A DNA stretch of 64,000 bases from Pseudomonas sp. TH43 (GTDB lineage Bacteria > Pseudomonadota > Gammaproteobacteria > Pseudomonadales > Pseudomonadaceae). The notes below the pieces were generated by a model that made no database searches, was not told the DNA's origin, and saw nothing but the letters and a program-made list of their open reading frames with translations. The translations under genes were made by a program, and so were the position numbers. The stretch is taken from assembly GCF_016650635.1 (NCBI RefSeq), contig NZ_JAEKFI010000004.1:2278501-2342500 (forward strand). The letters are read 5' to 3'. Below, piece after piece: positions 32,482 to 42,078 of the stretch (the stretch's first letter is position 1; each line of letters starts with the position of its first letter).

Positions 32482-34794
32482 ATGCAAGCAGCCAAGCCGT
32501 TATTTGACTATCCAAAGTACTGGGCCGAATGTTTCGGGCCAGCGCCATTCCTGCCGATGAGCAGGGAGGAGATGGATCAGCTTGGCTGGGATTCCTGCGA
32601 CATAATCATCGTTACCGGTGATGCTTACGTCGATCACCCGTCGTTCGGCATGGCGATCATCGGCCGGCTGCTGGAGTCGCAAGGCTTCCGCGTCGGGATC
32701 ATCGCGCAGCCAAACTGGCAGTCGAAAGACGACTTCATGAAGCTCGGCGAGCCGAACCTGTTCTTCGGCGTCGCGGCCGGCAACATGGACTCGATGATCA
32801 ACCGCTACACCGCCGACAAGAAAATCCGTTCCGACGACGCCTACACCCCCGGCGGTATGGCCGGCAAGCGGCCGGATCGCGCGAGCCTGGTTTACAGCCA
32901 GCGCTGCAAAGAGGCCTACAAGCACGTGCCGATCGTGCTTGGCGGCATCGAAGCTTCCCTGCGCCGCATTGCGCACTACGACTACTGGCAGGATCGCGTG
33001 CGTAACTCGATCCTGATCGACGCCAGCGCCGACATTCTGCTGTACGGCAACGCCGAGCGCGCAATTGTCGAAGTGGCCCAGCGTCTGTCCTACGGTCACA
33101 AGATCGAAGACATCACTGACGTGCGCGGCACCGCATTCATTCGTCGTGACACGCCGCAAGGCTGGTACGAAGTTGACTCGACGCGTATCGACCGTCCGGG
33201 CAAGGTCGACAAGATCATCAACCCGTACGTCAACACCCAGGACACCCAGGCTTGCGCCATCGAGCAAGAGAAGGGGCCGGTCGAAGATCCGCAGGAAGCC
33301 AAGGTCGTGCAGATTCTGGCCAGCCCGCGCATGACCCGCGACAAGACCGTGATTCGTCTGCCATCGGTTGAAAAGGTCCGTGGCGACGCCGTTCTTTATG
33401 CTCACGCCAACCGCGTGCTGCACCTGGAAACCAACCCGGGCAACGCCCGCGCGCTGGTGCAGAAGCATGGCGAAGTCGACGTCTGGTTCAACCCGCCGCC
33501 GATTCCGATGACCACTGAAGAAATGGACTACGTGTTCGGCATGCCTTACGCCCGTGTTCCGCACCCGGCGTACGGCAAGGAGAAAATCCCGGCCTACGAC
33601 ATGATCCGTTTCTCGGTAAACATCATGCGTGGCTGCTTCGGCGGTTGCACCTTCTGCTCGATCACCGAGCACGAAGGCCGGATCATCCAGAACCGCTCCG
33701 AAGAGTCGATCATTCGCGAAATCGAAGAGATCCGCGACAAGGTGCCAGGCTTCACCGGCGTCATCTCCGACCTTGGCGGCCCGACCGCGAACATGTACCG
33801 CATCGCCTGCAAAACGCCGGAAATCGAATCCGCGTGCCGCAAGCCGTCCTGCGTGTTCCCGGGCATCTGTCCGAACCTGAATACCGACCACTCGTCGCTG
33901 ATTCAGTTGTACCGCAGCGCCCGCGCCTTGCCGGGTGTGAAGAAGATCCTGATCGCCTCCGGTCTGCGTTACGACCTCGCGGTCGAGTCGCCGGAATACG
34001 TCAAAGAGCTGGTGACCCACCACGTTGGCGGTTACCTGAAGATCGCCCCGGAACACACTGAGGAAGGTCCGCTCAACCAGATGATGAAACCGGGCATTGG
34101 CAGCTATGACAAGTTCAAGCGCATGTTCGAGAAGTACACCAAGGAAGCGGGCAAAGAGCAGTACCTGATTCCGTACTTCATTGCCGCGCATCCGGGCACC
34201 ACTGACGAAGACATGATGAACCTGGCCTTGTGGCTCAAGGGCAATGGCTTCCGGGCTGACCAGGTGCAGGCGTTCTACCCGTCGCCGATGGCCACTGCCA
34301 CCGCGATGTACCACTCGGGCAAGAACCCACTGCGTAAGGTCACTTACAAGAGCGACGGCGTGACCATCGTCAAGAGCGAAGAGCAGCGTCGTTTGCACAA
34401 GGCGTTCTTGCGTTATCACGATCCGAAAGGCTGGCCGATGCTCCGTGAGGCGCTGATCCGCATGGGTCGCGCTGACCTGATCGGTTCGGGCAAGGATCAA
34501 CTGATCCCGACGCATCAGCCGGCCACCGACAGCTACCAGAGCGCACGTCGCAAGAACTCGACACCGGCCGGTAGCCATAAAGTGGCGAAGGAAGGCAAAG
34601 AGAAGACCACCAAGATTCTCACCCAGCACACCGGTCTGCCGCCGCGTGCCAGTGACGGTGGTAACCCTTGGGACAAGCGTGAACAGGCCAAGGCTGCGGC
34701 GTTCGCCCGCAACCAGCAAGCGGCCAAGGAACGCAAGGACGCCGCCAAGGGCAAAGGGCCGAAGCCGACCCGCAAGCCAGTAGTGCCGCGCTAA
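32482..34794 (+). CDS. ygiQ: YgiQ family radical SAM protein
   Basis: 770 residues. It begins MQAAKPLFDYPKYWAECFGPAPFLPMSREEMDQLGWDSCD-like, as in the YgiQ family (split here only for brevity). The N-terminal half resembles a B12-binding-like fold; the radical SAM cluster is C385-x3-C389-x2-C392 (RGCFGGCTFCSITEHEGR). A central ACRKPSCVFPGICPNL cysteine segment and a basic Lys/Ala/Arg tail follow. Radical SAM enzymes cleave AdoMet to start radical chemistry; the substrate of YgiQ is not established. It is monocistronic, ended by a strong terminator. Confidence 0.93.
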   Translation: MQAAKPLFDYPKYWAECFGPAPFLPMSREEMDQLGWDSCDIIIVTGDAYVDHPSFGMAIIGRLLESQGFRVGIIAQPNWQSKDDFMKLGEPNLFFGVAAGNMDSMINRYTADKKIRSDDAYTPGGMAGKRPDRASLVYSQRCKEAYKHVPIVLGGIEASLRRIAHYDYWQDRVRNSILIDASADILLYGNAERAIVEVAQRLSYGHKIEDITDVRGTAFIRRDTPQGWYEVDSTRIDRPGKVDKIINPYVNTQDTQACAIEQEKGPVEDPQEAKVVQILASPRMTRDKTVIRLPSVEKVRGDAVLYAHANRVLHLETNPGNARALVQKHGEVDVWFNPPPIPMTTEEMDYVFGMPYARVPHPAYGKEKIPAYDMIRFSVNIMRGCFGGCTFCSITEHEGRIIQNRSEESIIREIEEIRDKVPGFTGVISDLGGPTANMYRIACKTPEIESACRKPSCVFPGICPNLNTDHSSLIQLYRSARALPGVKKILIASGLRYDLAVESPEYVKELVTHHVGGYLKIAPEHTEEGPLNQMMKPGIGSYDKFKRMFEKYTKEAGKEQYLIPYFIAAHPGTTDEDMMNLALWLKGNGFRADQVQAFYPSPMATATAMYHSGKNPLRKVTYKSDGVTIVKSEEQRRLHKAFLRYHDPKGWPMLREALIRMGRADLIGSGKDQLIPTHQPATDSYQSARRKNSTPAGSHKVAKEGKEKTTKILTQHTGLPPRASDGGNPWDKREQAKAAAFARNQQAAKERKDAAKGKGPKPTRKPVVPR

Positions 34795-34813
34795 GCTGCT
34801 CTAAGCTCAACAG

Positions 34814-34839
34814 AACGCCAACCTTCGGGTTGGCGTTTT
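34814..34839 (+). terminator. Intrinsic terminator of ygiQ
   Basis: AACGCCAACC-TTCG-GGTTGGCGTTTTG: a stable UUCG-capped stem followed by Ts. Confidence 0.88.
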
Positions 34840-34880
34840 GCATTTCAGACCCGGCAAATGTGTTTTAGCCGCTGGCCTCT

Positions 34881-34943
34881 TCGCGAGCAGGCTCGCTCCC
34901 ACAGGGAGCCGCATTCCAAATGTGGGAGCGAGCCTGCTCGCGA
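34881..34943. repeat. Family A REPIN-like repeat pair
   Basis: TCGCGAGCAGGCTCGCTCCC and its inverse at 34921-34943, perfect arms. The rest of the 336-base gap before the next gene (34944-35130) shows no gene; the GCAGGAGG ribosome site of the next gene is at its end. Confidence 0.9.
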
Positions 34944-35130
34944 AAGCGCCCGATCAAACACTGCATATCAACCGCCCGCCACATTTAGGCGCAACTTCGC
35001 TAAACCATTTCCCCGCGTCGCCCGATTTTGGTGCTGTACTGCCCTGAGCATTCCACTAAAGCGCCCAAGCCTCTGCATGGCATAAGTCTTGCGCGCTTTC
35101 GAATACGCTTAGGCTCGCAGGAGGCACGCC

Positions 35131-38100
35131 GTGTCGATTCATGTCGCATTGCATCACGTCACGCATTACCGCTACGACCGCGCTGTCGAACTCGGCCCGC
35201 AGATCGTTCGCCTGCGCCCGGCCGCCCACAGCCGCACGCGGATTCTCTCGTACGCGCTGAAAGTCTCGCCCGAGCAGCACTTCATCAACTGGCAGCAAGA
35301 CCCGCAGGGCAACTACCTCGCACGCTTGGTGTTCCCCGAGAAAACCGACGAGCTGCGCATCGAAGTCGATCTTCTGGCGGAGATGGCGGTATTCAACCCG
35401 TTCGACTTTTTCCTCGAACCGTACGCCGAGAAAATCCCCTTCGCCTACGCTGCCGATGAGCGCAAGGAGCTGTCGCCGTACCTCGAAACGCTGCCGCTGA
35501 CGCCGAAATTCAAAGCCTATCTGGACGCCATCGACCGCACACCATTGCCTGCTGTGGACTTTCTGGTGGCGCTCAATCAGCGTCTGAGCGAGGACATCGG
35601 CTACCTGATTCGCATGGAACCGGGCGTGCAAACGCCGGAACACACCCTCGAACACGCCTCCGGTTCCTGCCGGGATTCGGCGTGGTTGCTGGTGCAACTG
35701 TTGCGTAACCTCGGGCTGGCGGCGCGATTCGTCTCCGGCTACCTGATTCAACTGACTGCCGATGTGAAAAGCCTCGACGGCCCCTCCGGCACCGAAGTCG
35801 ACTTCACTGACCTGCACGCCTGGTGCGAGGTGTATCTGCCGGGCGCCGGCTGGATCGGCCTCGACGCTACGTCGGGACTGTTCGCCGGTGAAGGGCATAT
35901 TCCGCTGGCCTGTAGTCCTGATCCCTCTTCGGCAGCGCCGATCAGCGGGATGGTCGAACCTTGCGAAACACAGTTCAGCCACGAAATGTCGGTCGAGCGG
36001 ATCTGGGAGGCGCCGCGCGTCACCAAGCCCTACACCGATGAGCAGTGGCTGGCGATTCAGGCGCTGGGGCGGCAGATCGATACCGACTTGCTGGCAGGCG
36101 ACGTGCGCCTGACCATGGGCGGCGAACCGACCTTCGTTTCCATCGATGACCCGGACGGTGCCGAATGGAACACCGCTGCGTTAGGTGAGGACAAGCGTCG
36201 GCTCTCCGCGGAGCTGTTCCAGCGCCTGCGCAAACATTACGCGCCGCAGGGGCTGGTGCATTTCGGGCAGGGCAAGTGGTATCCCGGCGAGCAATTGCCG
36301 CGCTGGTCGCTGAATTGCTATTGGCGCCGCGACGGCGTGCCGATCTGGCACAACGACGCGTTGATTGCCGACGAGCAGCAGGACTATGGCGCCAATGGTG
36401 AGTTGGCGGGGCGCTTTCTGGCGAGTGTCGCCGAACGCCTGAAATTGCCTACACGCTTTGTGTTCCCGGCCTACGAGGACAATTTCTACTACCTATGGCG
36501 TGAGGGCACGTTACCGGGCAACGTCAGCGCCGAAGACTCGCGTCTGGAAGAGCCTCTGGAGCGTGCGCGCCTGCGCAAAGTCTTCAGTCAGGGGCTCGAT
36601 AAAGTCATCGGTCAGGTGCTGCCGTTGGCGCGTAATGCCAAAGGCGATCAATGGCAGAGCGGGCGCTGGTACCTGCGCGACGAGCATTGCCGACTGGTGC
36701 CGGGAGATTCGCCGCTGGGCTATCGTTTGCCGCTCGGTTCGCAGCCTTGGGTGAAAGCGGCGGAGTACCCGTTCATTCATCCCCAGGATCCGAATCAGGA
36801 CTTTCCCGAACTGCCGGATGCCGCGCAACTTAACCATCATGCCGAACCGGCCAGCGCCGAGGAGCGCGCGCCGAAAATCGACGAATCCGCCGACTGGCTG
36901 ACCCGCACGGCGTTCTGCGCCGAGGCGCGCGAGGGGCGTTTGTATCTGTTCATGCCGCCGTTGGAACAGGTCGAGGATTATCTGCAACTGGTGGCGGCCA
37001 TCGAAGCCACCGCTGCAGAACTGCATTGCCCGGTGCTGCTGGAAGGCTATGAGCCGCCGAGCGATCCGCGCCTGAGCAACTTTCGCATCACCCCGGATCC
37101 GGGCGTGATCGAGGTCAACGTGCAGCCGTCCGCCAGTTGGGACGAGTTGGTCGAGCGCACCGAGTTTCTTTATGAAGAAGCGCGGCAAACTCGCCTGACC
37201 ACCGAGAAGTTCATGATCGATGGCCGCCACACTGGCACCGGCGGCGGTAATCATTTTGTTCTCGGTGGTGCGACGCCGGCGGATTCGCCGTTCCTGCGCC
37301 GCCCCGATCTGCTGCGCAGCCTGATCAGTTATTGGCACAACCATCCGTCGCTGTCCTACCTGTTTTCCGGCTTGTTCATCGGCCCGACGTCTCAGGCGCC
37401 GCGCGTCGACGAGGCGCGCAATGACGCGCTGTACGAGCTGGAAATCGCCTTCGCGCAGATGCCGGAACCCGGCGAGGAGTGCGCGCCGTGGCTGGTCGAT
37501 CGACTGCTGCGCAACCTGCTGATCGACGTCACGGGCAACACTCATCGCGCCGAATTCTGCATCGACAAACTGTATTCGCCGGACGGCGCCACCGGGCGTC
37601 TCGGCTTGCTTGAGTTGCGCGCCTTTGAAATGCCGCCCCATGCACGCATGAGTCTGGCTCAGCAATTGTTGCTGCGTGCGCTGGTTGCGCGCTTTTGGCG
37701 CGAGCCTTATGCGCCGCCGAAACTGGCGCGCTGGGGCACCGAGTTGCACGACCGTTTTATGTTGCCGCACTTTATCGAGCAGGATTTCGCCGACGTTATC
37801 GTCGAACTCAACAGCGCCGGTTATCCGTTGCGAGCGGAATGGTTCGCGGCGCATCTGGAGTTTCGTTTTCCCAAGGTCGGCGACTACGCCGTCAATGGCA
37901 TCGAGCTGGAGCTGCGTCAGGCCCTTGAGCCGTGGCACGTGTTGGGCGAGGAGGGCACGGCAGGCGGCACGGTGCGCTATGTCGATTCGTCTCTGGAGCG
38001 ATTGCAGGTCAAGCTCAAAGGGGTGCCGCCGCAGCGCTATCTGCTGACCTGCAATGGCGTCGCGGTGCCGTTGCACCCGACCGGGCGAGTTGGCGAGTTT

Positions 38101-38424
38101 GTCGCTGGGGTGCGTTACCGCGCATGGCAACCGGCCAACTGTTTGCAACCAACAATTGCTGTACACGCGCCGTTGGTATTCGACTTGCTCGACACCTGGA
38201 TGGGCCGCTCGCTGGGCGGTTGCCAATACCATGTCGCGCATCCGGGTGGGCGTAATTACGAGACGCTGCCGATCAATGCCAACGAAGCGGAGAGCCGGCG
38301 GATGGCGCGATTCTTCCGCGTCGGACACACGCCAGGGAAACTTCCTATACCGAACATGGAAATCAGTGACGAGCTACCGATGACAATCGATTTACGACGC
38401 TTCCAAATCGTACGCGACGCTTAG
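35131..38424 (+). CDS. Transglutaminase-DUF2126 family protein
   Basis: 1097 residues, GTG start with CAGGAGG 7 bases upstream. Residues 1-85 are the bacterial transglutaminase N-terminal domain (HHVTHYRYDRAVELGPQIVRLRP). The papain-like transglutaminase core follows with the triad C180 (SGSCRDSAW), H229 (DLHAWCEVY) and D245 (GLDATSGL). From about residue 300 to the end is DUF2126 (LTMGGEPTFVSIDD, GQGKWYPGEQLPRW, HTGTGGGNHFVLGG, DLRRFQIVRDA), a large domain related by published sequence analysis to peptide ligases. Probably cytosolic, no signal peptide. First gene of a three-gene operon with an ATP-grasp ligase and a second transglutaminase; likely acts on a small peptide or modified protein. 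Confidence 0.9.
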   Translation: MSIHVALHHVTHYRYDRAVELGPQIVRLRPAAHSRTRILSYALKVSPEQHFINWQQDPQGNYLARLVFPEKTDELRIEVDLLAEMAVFNPFDFFLEPYAEKIPFAYAADERKELSPYLETLPLTPKFKAYLDAIDRTPLPAVDFLVALNQRLSEDIGYLIRMEPGVQTPEHTLEHASGSCRDSAWLLVQLLRNLGLAARFVSGYLIQLTADVKSLDGPSGTEVDFTDLHAWCEVYLPGAGWIGLDATSGLFAGEGHIPLACSPDPSSAAPISGMVEPCETQFSHEMSVERIWEAPRVTKPYTDEQWLAIQALGRQIDTDLLAGDVRLTMGGEPTFVSIDDPDGAEWNTAALGEDKRRLSAELFQRLRKHYAPQGLVHFGQGKWYPGEQLPRWSLNCYWRRDGVPIWHNDALIADEQQDYGANGELAGRFLASVAERLKLPTRFVFPAYEDNFYYLWREGTLPGNVSAEDSRLEEPLERARLRKVFSQGLDKVIGQVLPLARNAKGDQWQSGRWYLRDEHCRLVPGDSPLGYRLPLGSQPWVKAAEYPFIHPQDPNQDFPELPDAAQLNHHAEPASAEERAPKIDESADWLTRTAFCAEAREGRLYLFMPPLEQVEDYLQLVAAIEATAAELHCPVLLEGYEPPSDPRLSNFRITPDPGVIEVNVQPSASWDELVERTEFLYEEARQTRLTTEKFMIDGRHTGTGGGNHFVLGGATPADSPFLRRPDLLRSLISYWHNHPSLSYLFSGLFIGPTSQAPRVDEARNDALYELEIAFAQMPEPGEECAPWLVDRLLRNLLIDVTGNTHRAEFCIDKLYSPDGATGRLGLLELRAFEMPPHARMSLAQQLLLRALVARFWREPYAPPKLARWGTELHDRFMLPHFIEQDFADVIVELNSAGYPLRAEWFAAHLEFRFPKVGDYAVNGIELELRQALEPWHVLGEEGTAGGTVRYVDSSLERLQVKLKGVPPQRYLLTCNGVAVPLHPTGRVGEFVAGVRYRAWQPANCLQPTIAVHAPLVFDLLDTWMGRSLGGCQYHVAHPGGRNYETLPINANEAESRRMARFFRVGHTPGKLPIPNMEISDELPMTIDLRRFQIVRDA

Positions 38425-38494
38425 ATTTTTCGTCTATCCGCACGTCATGTGCCTGCGTTAGTCTGACCGTTCCCTGCTGTCTGCCGAGCTTTCC

Positions 38495-40981
38495 ATGCCT
38501 GACCTGCTAGACCGCTACCCGCTGACGGCGGGCACTTATCACGAACTGCTAGACAGCAGTGGCGCAGTGCGCCCGCACTGGCAGCGACTGTTCGATCAGT
38601 TACAGCGCAGCACCCCGGCGCAACTGATGCAGCGTCAAGCGTTGCTGGCCCGGCAGATTCAGGAAAACGGCGTCACCTATAACGTCTATGCCGACCCGAA
38701 AGGTGCGGATCGGCCGTGGGAACTGGATCTGCTACCGCATGTGATTGCGGCGGATGAATGGCAGCAATTGGCGGCCGGGATCGCCCAGCGTGCGCGGCTG
38801 CTCAACGCTGTGTTGGCTGATTTGTATGGGCCGCAGCGGCTGATCAGCGAAGGATTGCTGCCGGCGGAACTGGTGTTTGGTCACAACAACTTTCTTTGGC
38901 CGTGTCAGGGCATCGCGCCGCCGGAAGGTGCTTTTCTGCATTTGTACGCGGTGGATCTGGCGCGAACGCCGGATGGCCGTTGGTGGGTGACGGCGGATCG
39001 CACGCAAGCACCGTCGGGCGCCGGTTATGCGCTGGAAAACCGCACTATCGTCTCCCGTGCTTTTCCCGAGTTGTACCGCGACCTGAAGGTGCAGCATCTG
39101 GCCGGTTTCTTCCGCACATTGCAGGAAACCCTCGCGCGTCAGGCGCCGAGCGGCGATGAGGTGCCGCTGGTGGTATTGCTGACGCCGGGACGCTTCAACG
39201 AAAGCTACTTCGAACATTTGTATCTGGCCCGCCAGCTCGGTTATCCGCTGGTCGAAGGCGGCGACCTGACGGTGCGCGATGCCACGGTCTACCTGAAAAC
39301 CCTCAGCGGCTTGCGGCGGGTTCACGCGATCATGCGCCGCCTCGACGACGACTTCTGCGATCCGCTGGAGCTGCGCACCGATTCGGCGCTCGGCGTTCCG
39401 GGCCTGCTTGAAGCGGTTCGTCAGGGCCGCGTGCTGGTGGCCAACGCATTGGGCAGCGGTGTCCTGGAATCGCCGGGCCTGCTCGGGTTTCTGCCGAAAA
39501 TAAATCAATACCTGTTTGGCGAAGAGTTGATCCTGCCGTCCATCGCGACCTGGTGGTGCGGTGAGGCGCCGGTGCTGGCTCAGGCGTTGGAAAAACTCCC
39601 CGAGTTGCTGATCAAACCGGCCTTCCCCTCGCAAAGCTTCGCGCCGGTGTTTGGCCGTGATTTGAGTGAAAAACAGCGTCAGCAACTGGCTGAGCGCATG
39701 CAGGCGCGGCCTTATGCCTATGTCTCGCAAGAATTGGCTCAGCTCTCCCAAGCGCCGATCTGGCAGCCTGAGGACGGTCAACTGCAACCCCGTGCAATTG
39801 GTATGCGTATGTACGCGGTGGCCAGTCGTGACGGCTATCGCGTGCTGCCCGGTGGGTTGACCCGGGTCGCCGCTGAGGCCGATGCCGAGGTGGTGTCGAT
39901 GCAACGCGGCGGGGCAAGCAAGGACACCTGGGTGCTTGGTGATCGGCCGCCAAGTGGCGAACAATGGAAAACCCAGCGCAATGTCGGCGTGCACGATCTG
40001 GTACGCCGCGATCCGTACCTGCCGTCGCGGGTGGTGGAAAACCTGTTCTGGTTTGGTCGTTATTGCGAGCGCTGCGATGACAGTGCGCGGCTGCTGCGCA
40101 TCATGCTGACGCGTTACGTCGACGGTGATGACCCGCAAGCGTTGCAGGCAGCGGTCGAGCTCGGTGAGCGATTGACGCTGTTGCCGGATGAAGGCGAGCT
40201 GCCGGAGCGGCTGTTGGCGGCGCTGCTCGGCGAAGACTGGTCGTTCAGCCTGCGCTCCAACCTGCAACGCTTGCAATGGGCCGCTTCGCAGGTGCGTGGC
40301 AAGCTCTCGCGAGAGAACTGGCAGGCGTTGGTGGAATTGCAGCGCGAAGCGATGGAGCTGGACACCGATGAGCCGGATTTCGGCGAGTTGCTGGATTTCC
40401 TCAACCGTCTGGTGATGTCGCTGGCGGCGCTGTCCGGGTTTGCCCTGGACGACATGACCCGCGACGAGGGCTGGCGCTTCCTGATGATCGGCCGCCGTAT
40501 CGAGCGCCTGCAGTTTCTCAGCAGCAGCCTCGCGGCGTTTCTGCGTGGCGCCGGGGCGTTCGATCAGGCGGGGCTGGAATGGCTGTTGGAGCTGGGCAAC
40601 AGCAGCATCACTTATCGGTCACGCTATTTGGCGGTGGCGCAGCTGATTCCAGTGCTCGACCTGTTGCTGCTCGACGAGCAGAACCCGCACGCGGTGTTGT
40701 TCCAGTTGAAACTGGTCACCCGCACGGTGAAACGTTTGAACGATGATTTCGCTGCGCCACGGGAGGCGGGTTTGTCATCACTGGTGGAGCGTCTGGCGCG
40801 ATTCGATCTGGGCTGTCTGGAAAACCCGTTGTTCGGCGAGTCCAGCGTGCGTGCGGCGCTCGATGGTCTGGCGGATATGCTGCAAGAGATTGCCGAGGCC
40901 AGTGGGCAAGTGTCGGATCGCCTGGCCCTGCGCCATTTTGCTCATGTCGATGATGTCAGCCAGCGTACGGTGTCCGTCTGA
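38495..40981 (+). CDS. Circularly permuted ATP-grasp / alpha-E fusion protein
   Basis: 828 residues. Residues about 1-490 are the type 2 circularly permuted ATP-grasp family (DUF404/407; NGVTYNVYADPKGADRPWELD, ALENRTIVSRAFPELY, LVEGGDLTVRD, IKPAF.SQSFAPVFGRDL). From about 510 (RVVENLFWFGRYCERCDDSARLLR) to the end is the helical alpha-E domain (DUF403). In many bacteria these are two separate genes; here they are one protein. ATP-grasp members of this group are predicted amide ligases (published comparative genomics), the alpha-E partner is of unknown function. It follows the DUF2126 gene by 70 bases and overlaps the next gene by one base (TGATG). Confidence 0.9.
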   Translation: MPDLLDRYPLTAGTYHELLDSSGAVRPHWQRLFDQLQRSTPAQLMQRQALLARQIQENGVTYNVYADPKGADRPWELDLLPHVIAADEWQQLAAGIAQRARLLNAVLADLYGPQRLISEGLLPAELVFGHNNFLWPCQGIAPPEGAFLHLYAVDLARTPDGRWWVTADRTQAPSGAGYALENRTIVSRAFPELYRDLKVQHLAGFFRTLQETLARQAPSGDEVPLVVLLTPGRFNESYFEHLYLARQLGYPLVEGGDLTVRDATVYLKTLSGLRRVHAIMRRLDDDFCDPLELRTDSALGVPGLLEAVRQGRVLVANALGSGVLESPGLLGFLPKINQYLFGEELILPSIATWWCGEAPVLAQALEKLPELLIKPAFPSQSFAPVFGRDLSEKQRQQLAERMQARPYAYVSQELAQLSQAPIWQPEDGQLQPRAIGMRMYAVASRDGYRVLPGGLTRVAAEADAEVVSMQRGGASKDTWVLGDRPPSGEQWKTQRNVGVHDLVRRDPYLPSRVVENLFWFGRYCERCDDSARLLRIMLTRYVDGDDPQALQAAVELGERLTLLPDEGELPERLLAALLGEDWSFSLRSNLQRLQWAASQVRGKLSRENWQALVELQREAMELDTDEPDFGELLDFLNRLVMSLAALSGFALDDMTRDEGWRFLMIGRRIERLQFLSSSLAAFLRGAGAFDQAGLEWLLELGNSSITYRSRYLAVAQLIPVLDLLLLDEQNPHAVLFQLKLVTRTVKRLNDDFAAPREAGLSSLVERLARFDLGCLENPLFGESSVRAALDGLADMLQEIAEASGQVSDRLALRHFAHVDDVSQRTVSV

Positions 40982-41871
40982 TGAGTGCTCAGTACCAGAT
41001 TTTCCACGACACCTGTTATCACTACGACAGCCCGGTTTCGCTGGCGCAGCAACTGGCGCATCTGTGGCCTCGTGAATGCACCTGGCAGCGTTGCACCGAA
41101 CGGCAACTGCTGATCAGTCCGGAGCCGACGGCGCGGCGCGATGAGCTGGATGTATTCGGCAATCCGCTGACCCGACTCGCGTTCGAGCGACCGCATGATG
41201 AGTTGCAGGTCAATGCGCGGCTCAGCGTCGAAGTGCTGGCGCGACCGGCGCTCGACTTCAATCAATCCCCCGCGTGGGAGCAGACCCGCGACGCGCTGAC
41301 CTACAGCAGCCAGCCGTTGTCTGCCGATTTGCTTGAGGCTTGCCGCTATCGTTTTCAGTCACCGTATGTGCATTTGAAGCGCAGTTTTGTCGAGTTCTCG
41401 CACAGTTGTTTTGCGCCGGGGCAGCCGTTGCTGAAGGGTGTGCAGGCGTTGATGCAAAAGATCTTCAGCGAATTCACCTTTGACGCCGAGGCCACCCAGG
41501 TGGCGACGCCGCTGGTAGAAGTGCTGGAGCGGCGGCGTGGTGTCTGTCAGGACTTCGCGCATCTGATGCTGGCGTGTGTGCGCTCCCGCGGCCTGGCCGC
41601 GCGTTATGTCAGCGGCTATCTGCTGACCCAGCCGCCACCGGGGCAGCCGCGATTGATCGGCGCCGATGCATCGCATGCGTGGGTGTCGGTGTTTTGCCCG
41701 ATATTGGGCTGGGTGGATTTTGATCCGACCAACAACGTGCAACCTGCGCTGGAGCACATCACGCTGGCTTGGGGCCGGGACTTCTCCGATGTGTCGCCGC
41801 TACGCGGGGTGATCCTCGGCGGCGGCAACCACGATCCGGAAGTACGCGTCACCGTGATGCCCCTGGATTAA
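40981..41871 (+). CDS. Transglutaminase family protein (cysteine peptidase-like)
   Basis: 296 residues. N-terminal transglutaminase beta domain (FHDTCYHYDSPVSLAQQLAHLWPR) and the core with C189 (RRRGVCQDFAHLML), H232 (DASHAWVSVF) and D248 (GWVDFDPTNN), an intact papain-like triad. Its start overlaps the stop of the ATP-grasp gene, so the two products are probably made in equal amounts. Such proteins may hydrolyse or transfer amide bonds; in this context it likely opposes or trims the product of the ATP-grasp enzyme. Confidence 0.9.
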   Translation: MSAQYQIFHDTCYHYDSPVSLAQQLAHLWPRECTWQRCTERQLLISPEPTARRDELDVFGNPLTRLAFERPHDELQVNARLSVEVLARPALDFNQSPAWEQTRDALTYSSQPLSADLLEACRYRFQSPYVHLKRSFVEFSHSCFAPGQPLLKGVQALMQKIFSEFTFDAEATQVATPLVEVLERRRGVCQDFAHLMLACVRSRGLAARYVSGYLLTQPPPGQPRLIGADASHAWVSVFCPILGWVDFDPTNNVQPALEHITLAWGRDFSDVSPLRGVILGGGNHDPEVRVTVMPLD

Positions 41872-41883
41872 CGCAGATCAAAC

Positions 41884-41972
41884 TGTAGGAGTGAGCCTGC
41901 TCGCGATAGCGGTGTGTCAGGCAGCAGATGTTTGACTGATACGCCGCTATCGCGAGCAGGCTCACTCCGACA
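41884..41972. repeat. Family A-like repeat pair (TGTAGGAGTGAGCC variant)
   Basis: TGTAGGAGTGAGCCTGCTCG extended to CGATAGCGG, with the full inverse at 41944-41972. The arms are 29 bases, longer than in other copies, with a single mismatch near one end. Confidence 0.88.
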
Positions 41973-42078
41973 AGGGAATTGGGGTGTTTCGGAAAGGGGG
42001 CTGTGAGGGCCGGCAGTGAAACCGCCAGCCCCGTCACAAATCCGCAGGGTCTGATTCGATCATCAAACCCGGTGGGGC

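Noticed and set aside
32500..34719. A 739-codon open frame on the minus strand
   Set aside because: Antisense to the radical SAM gene, same explanation.
36511..38328. A 605-codon open frame on the minus strand
   Set aside because: Antisense to the DUF2126 gene; composition is Arg/Gln-rich as expected of a shadow frame.
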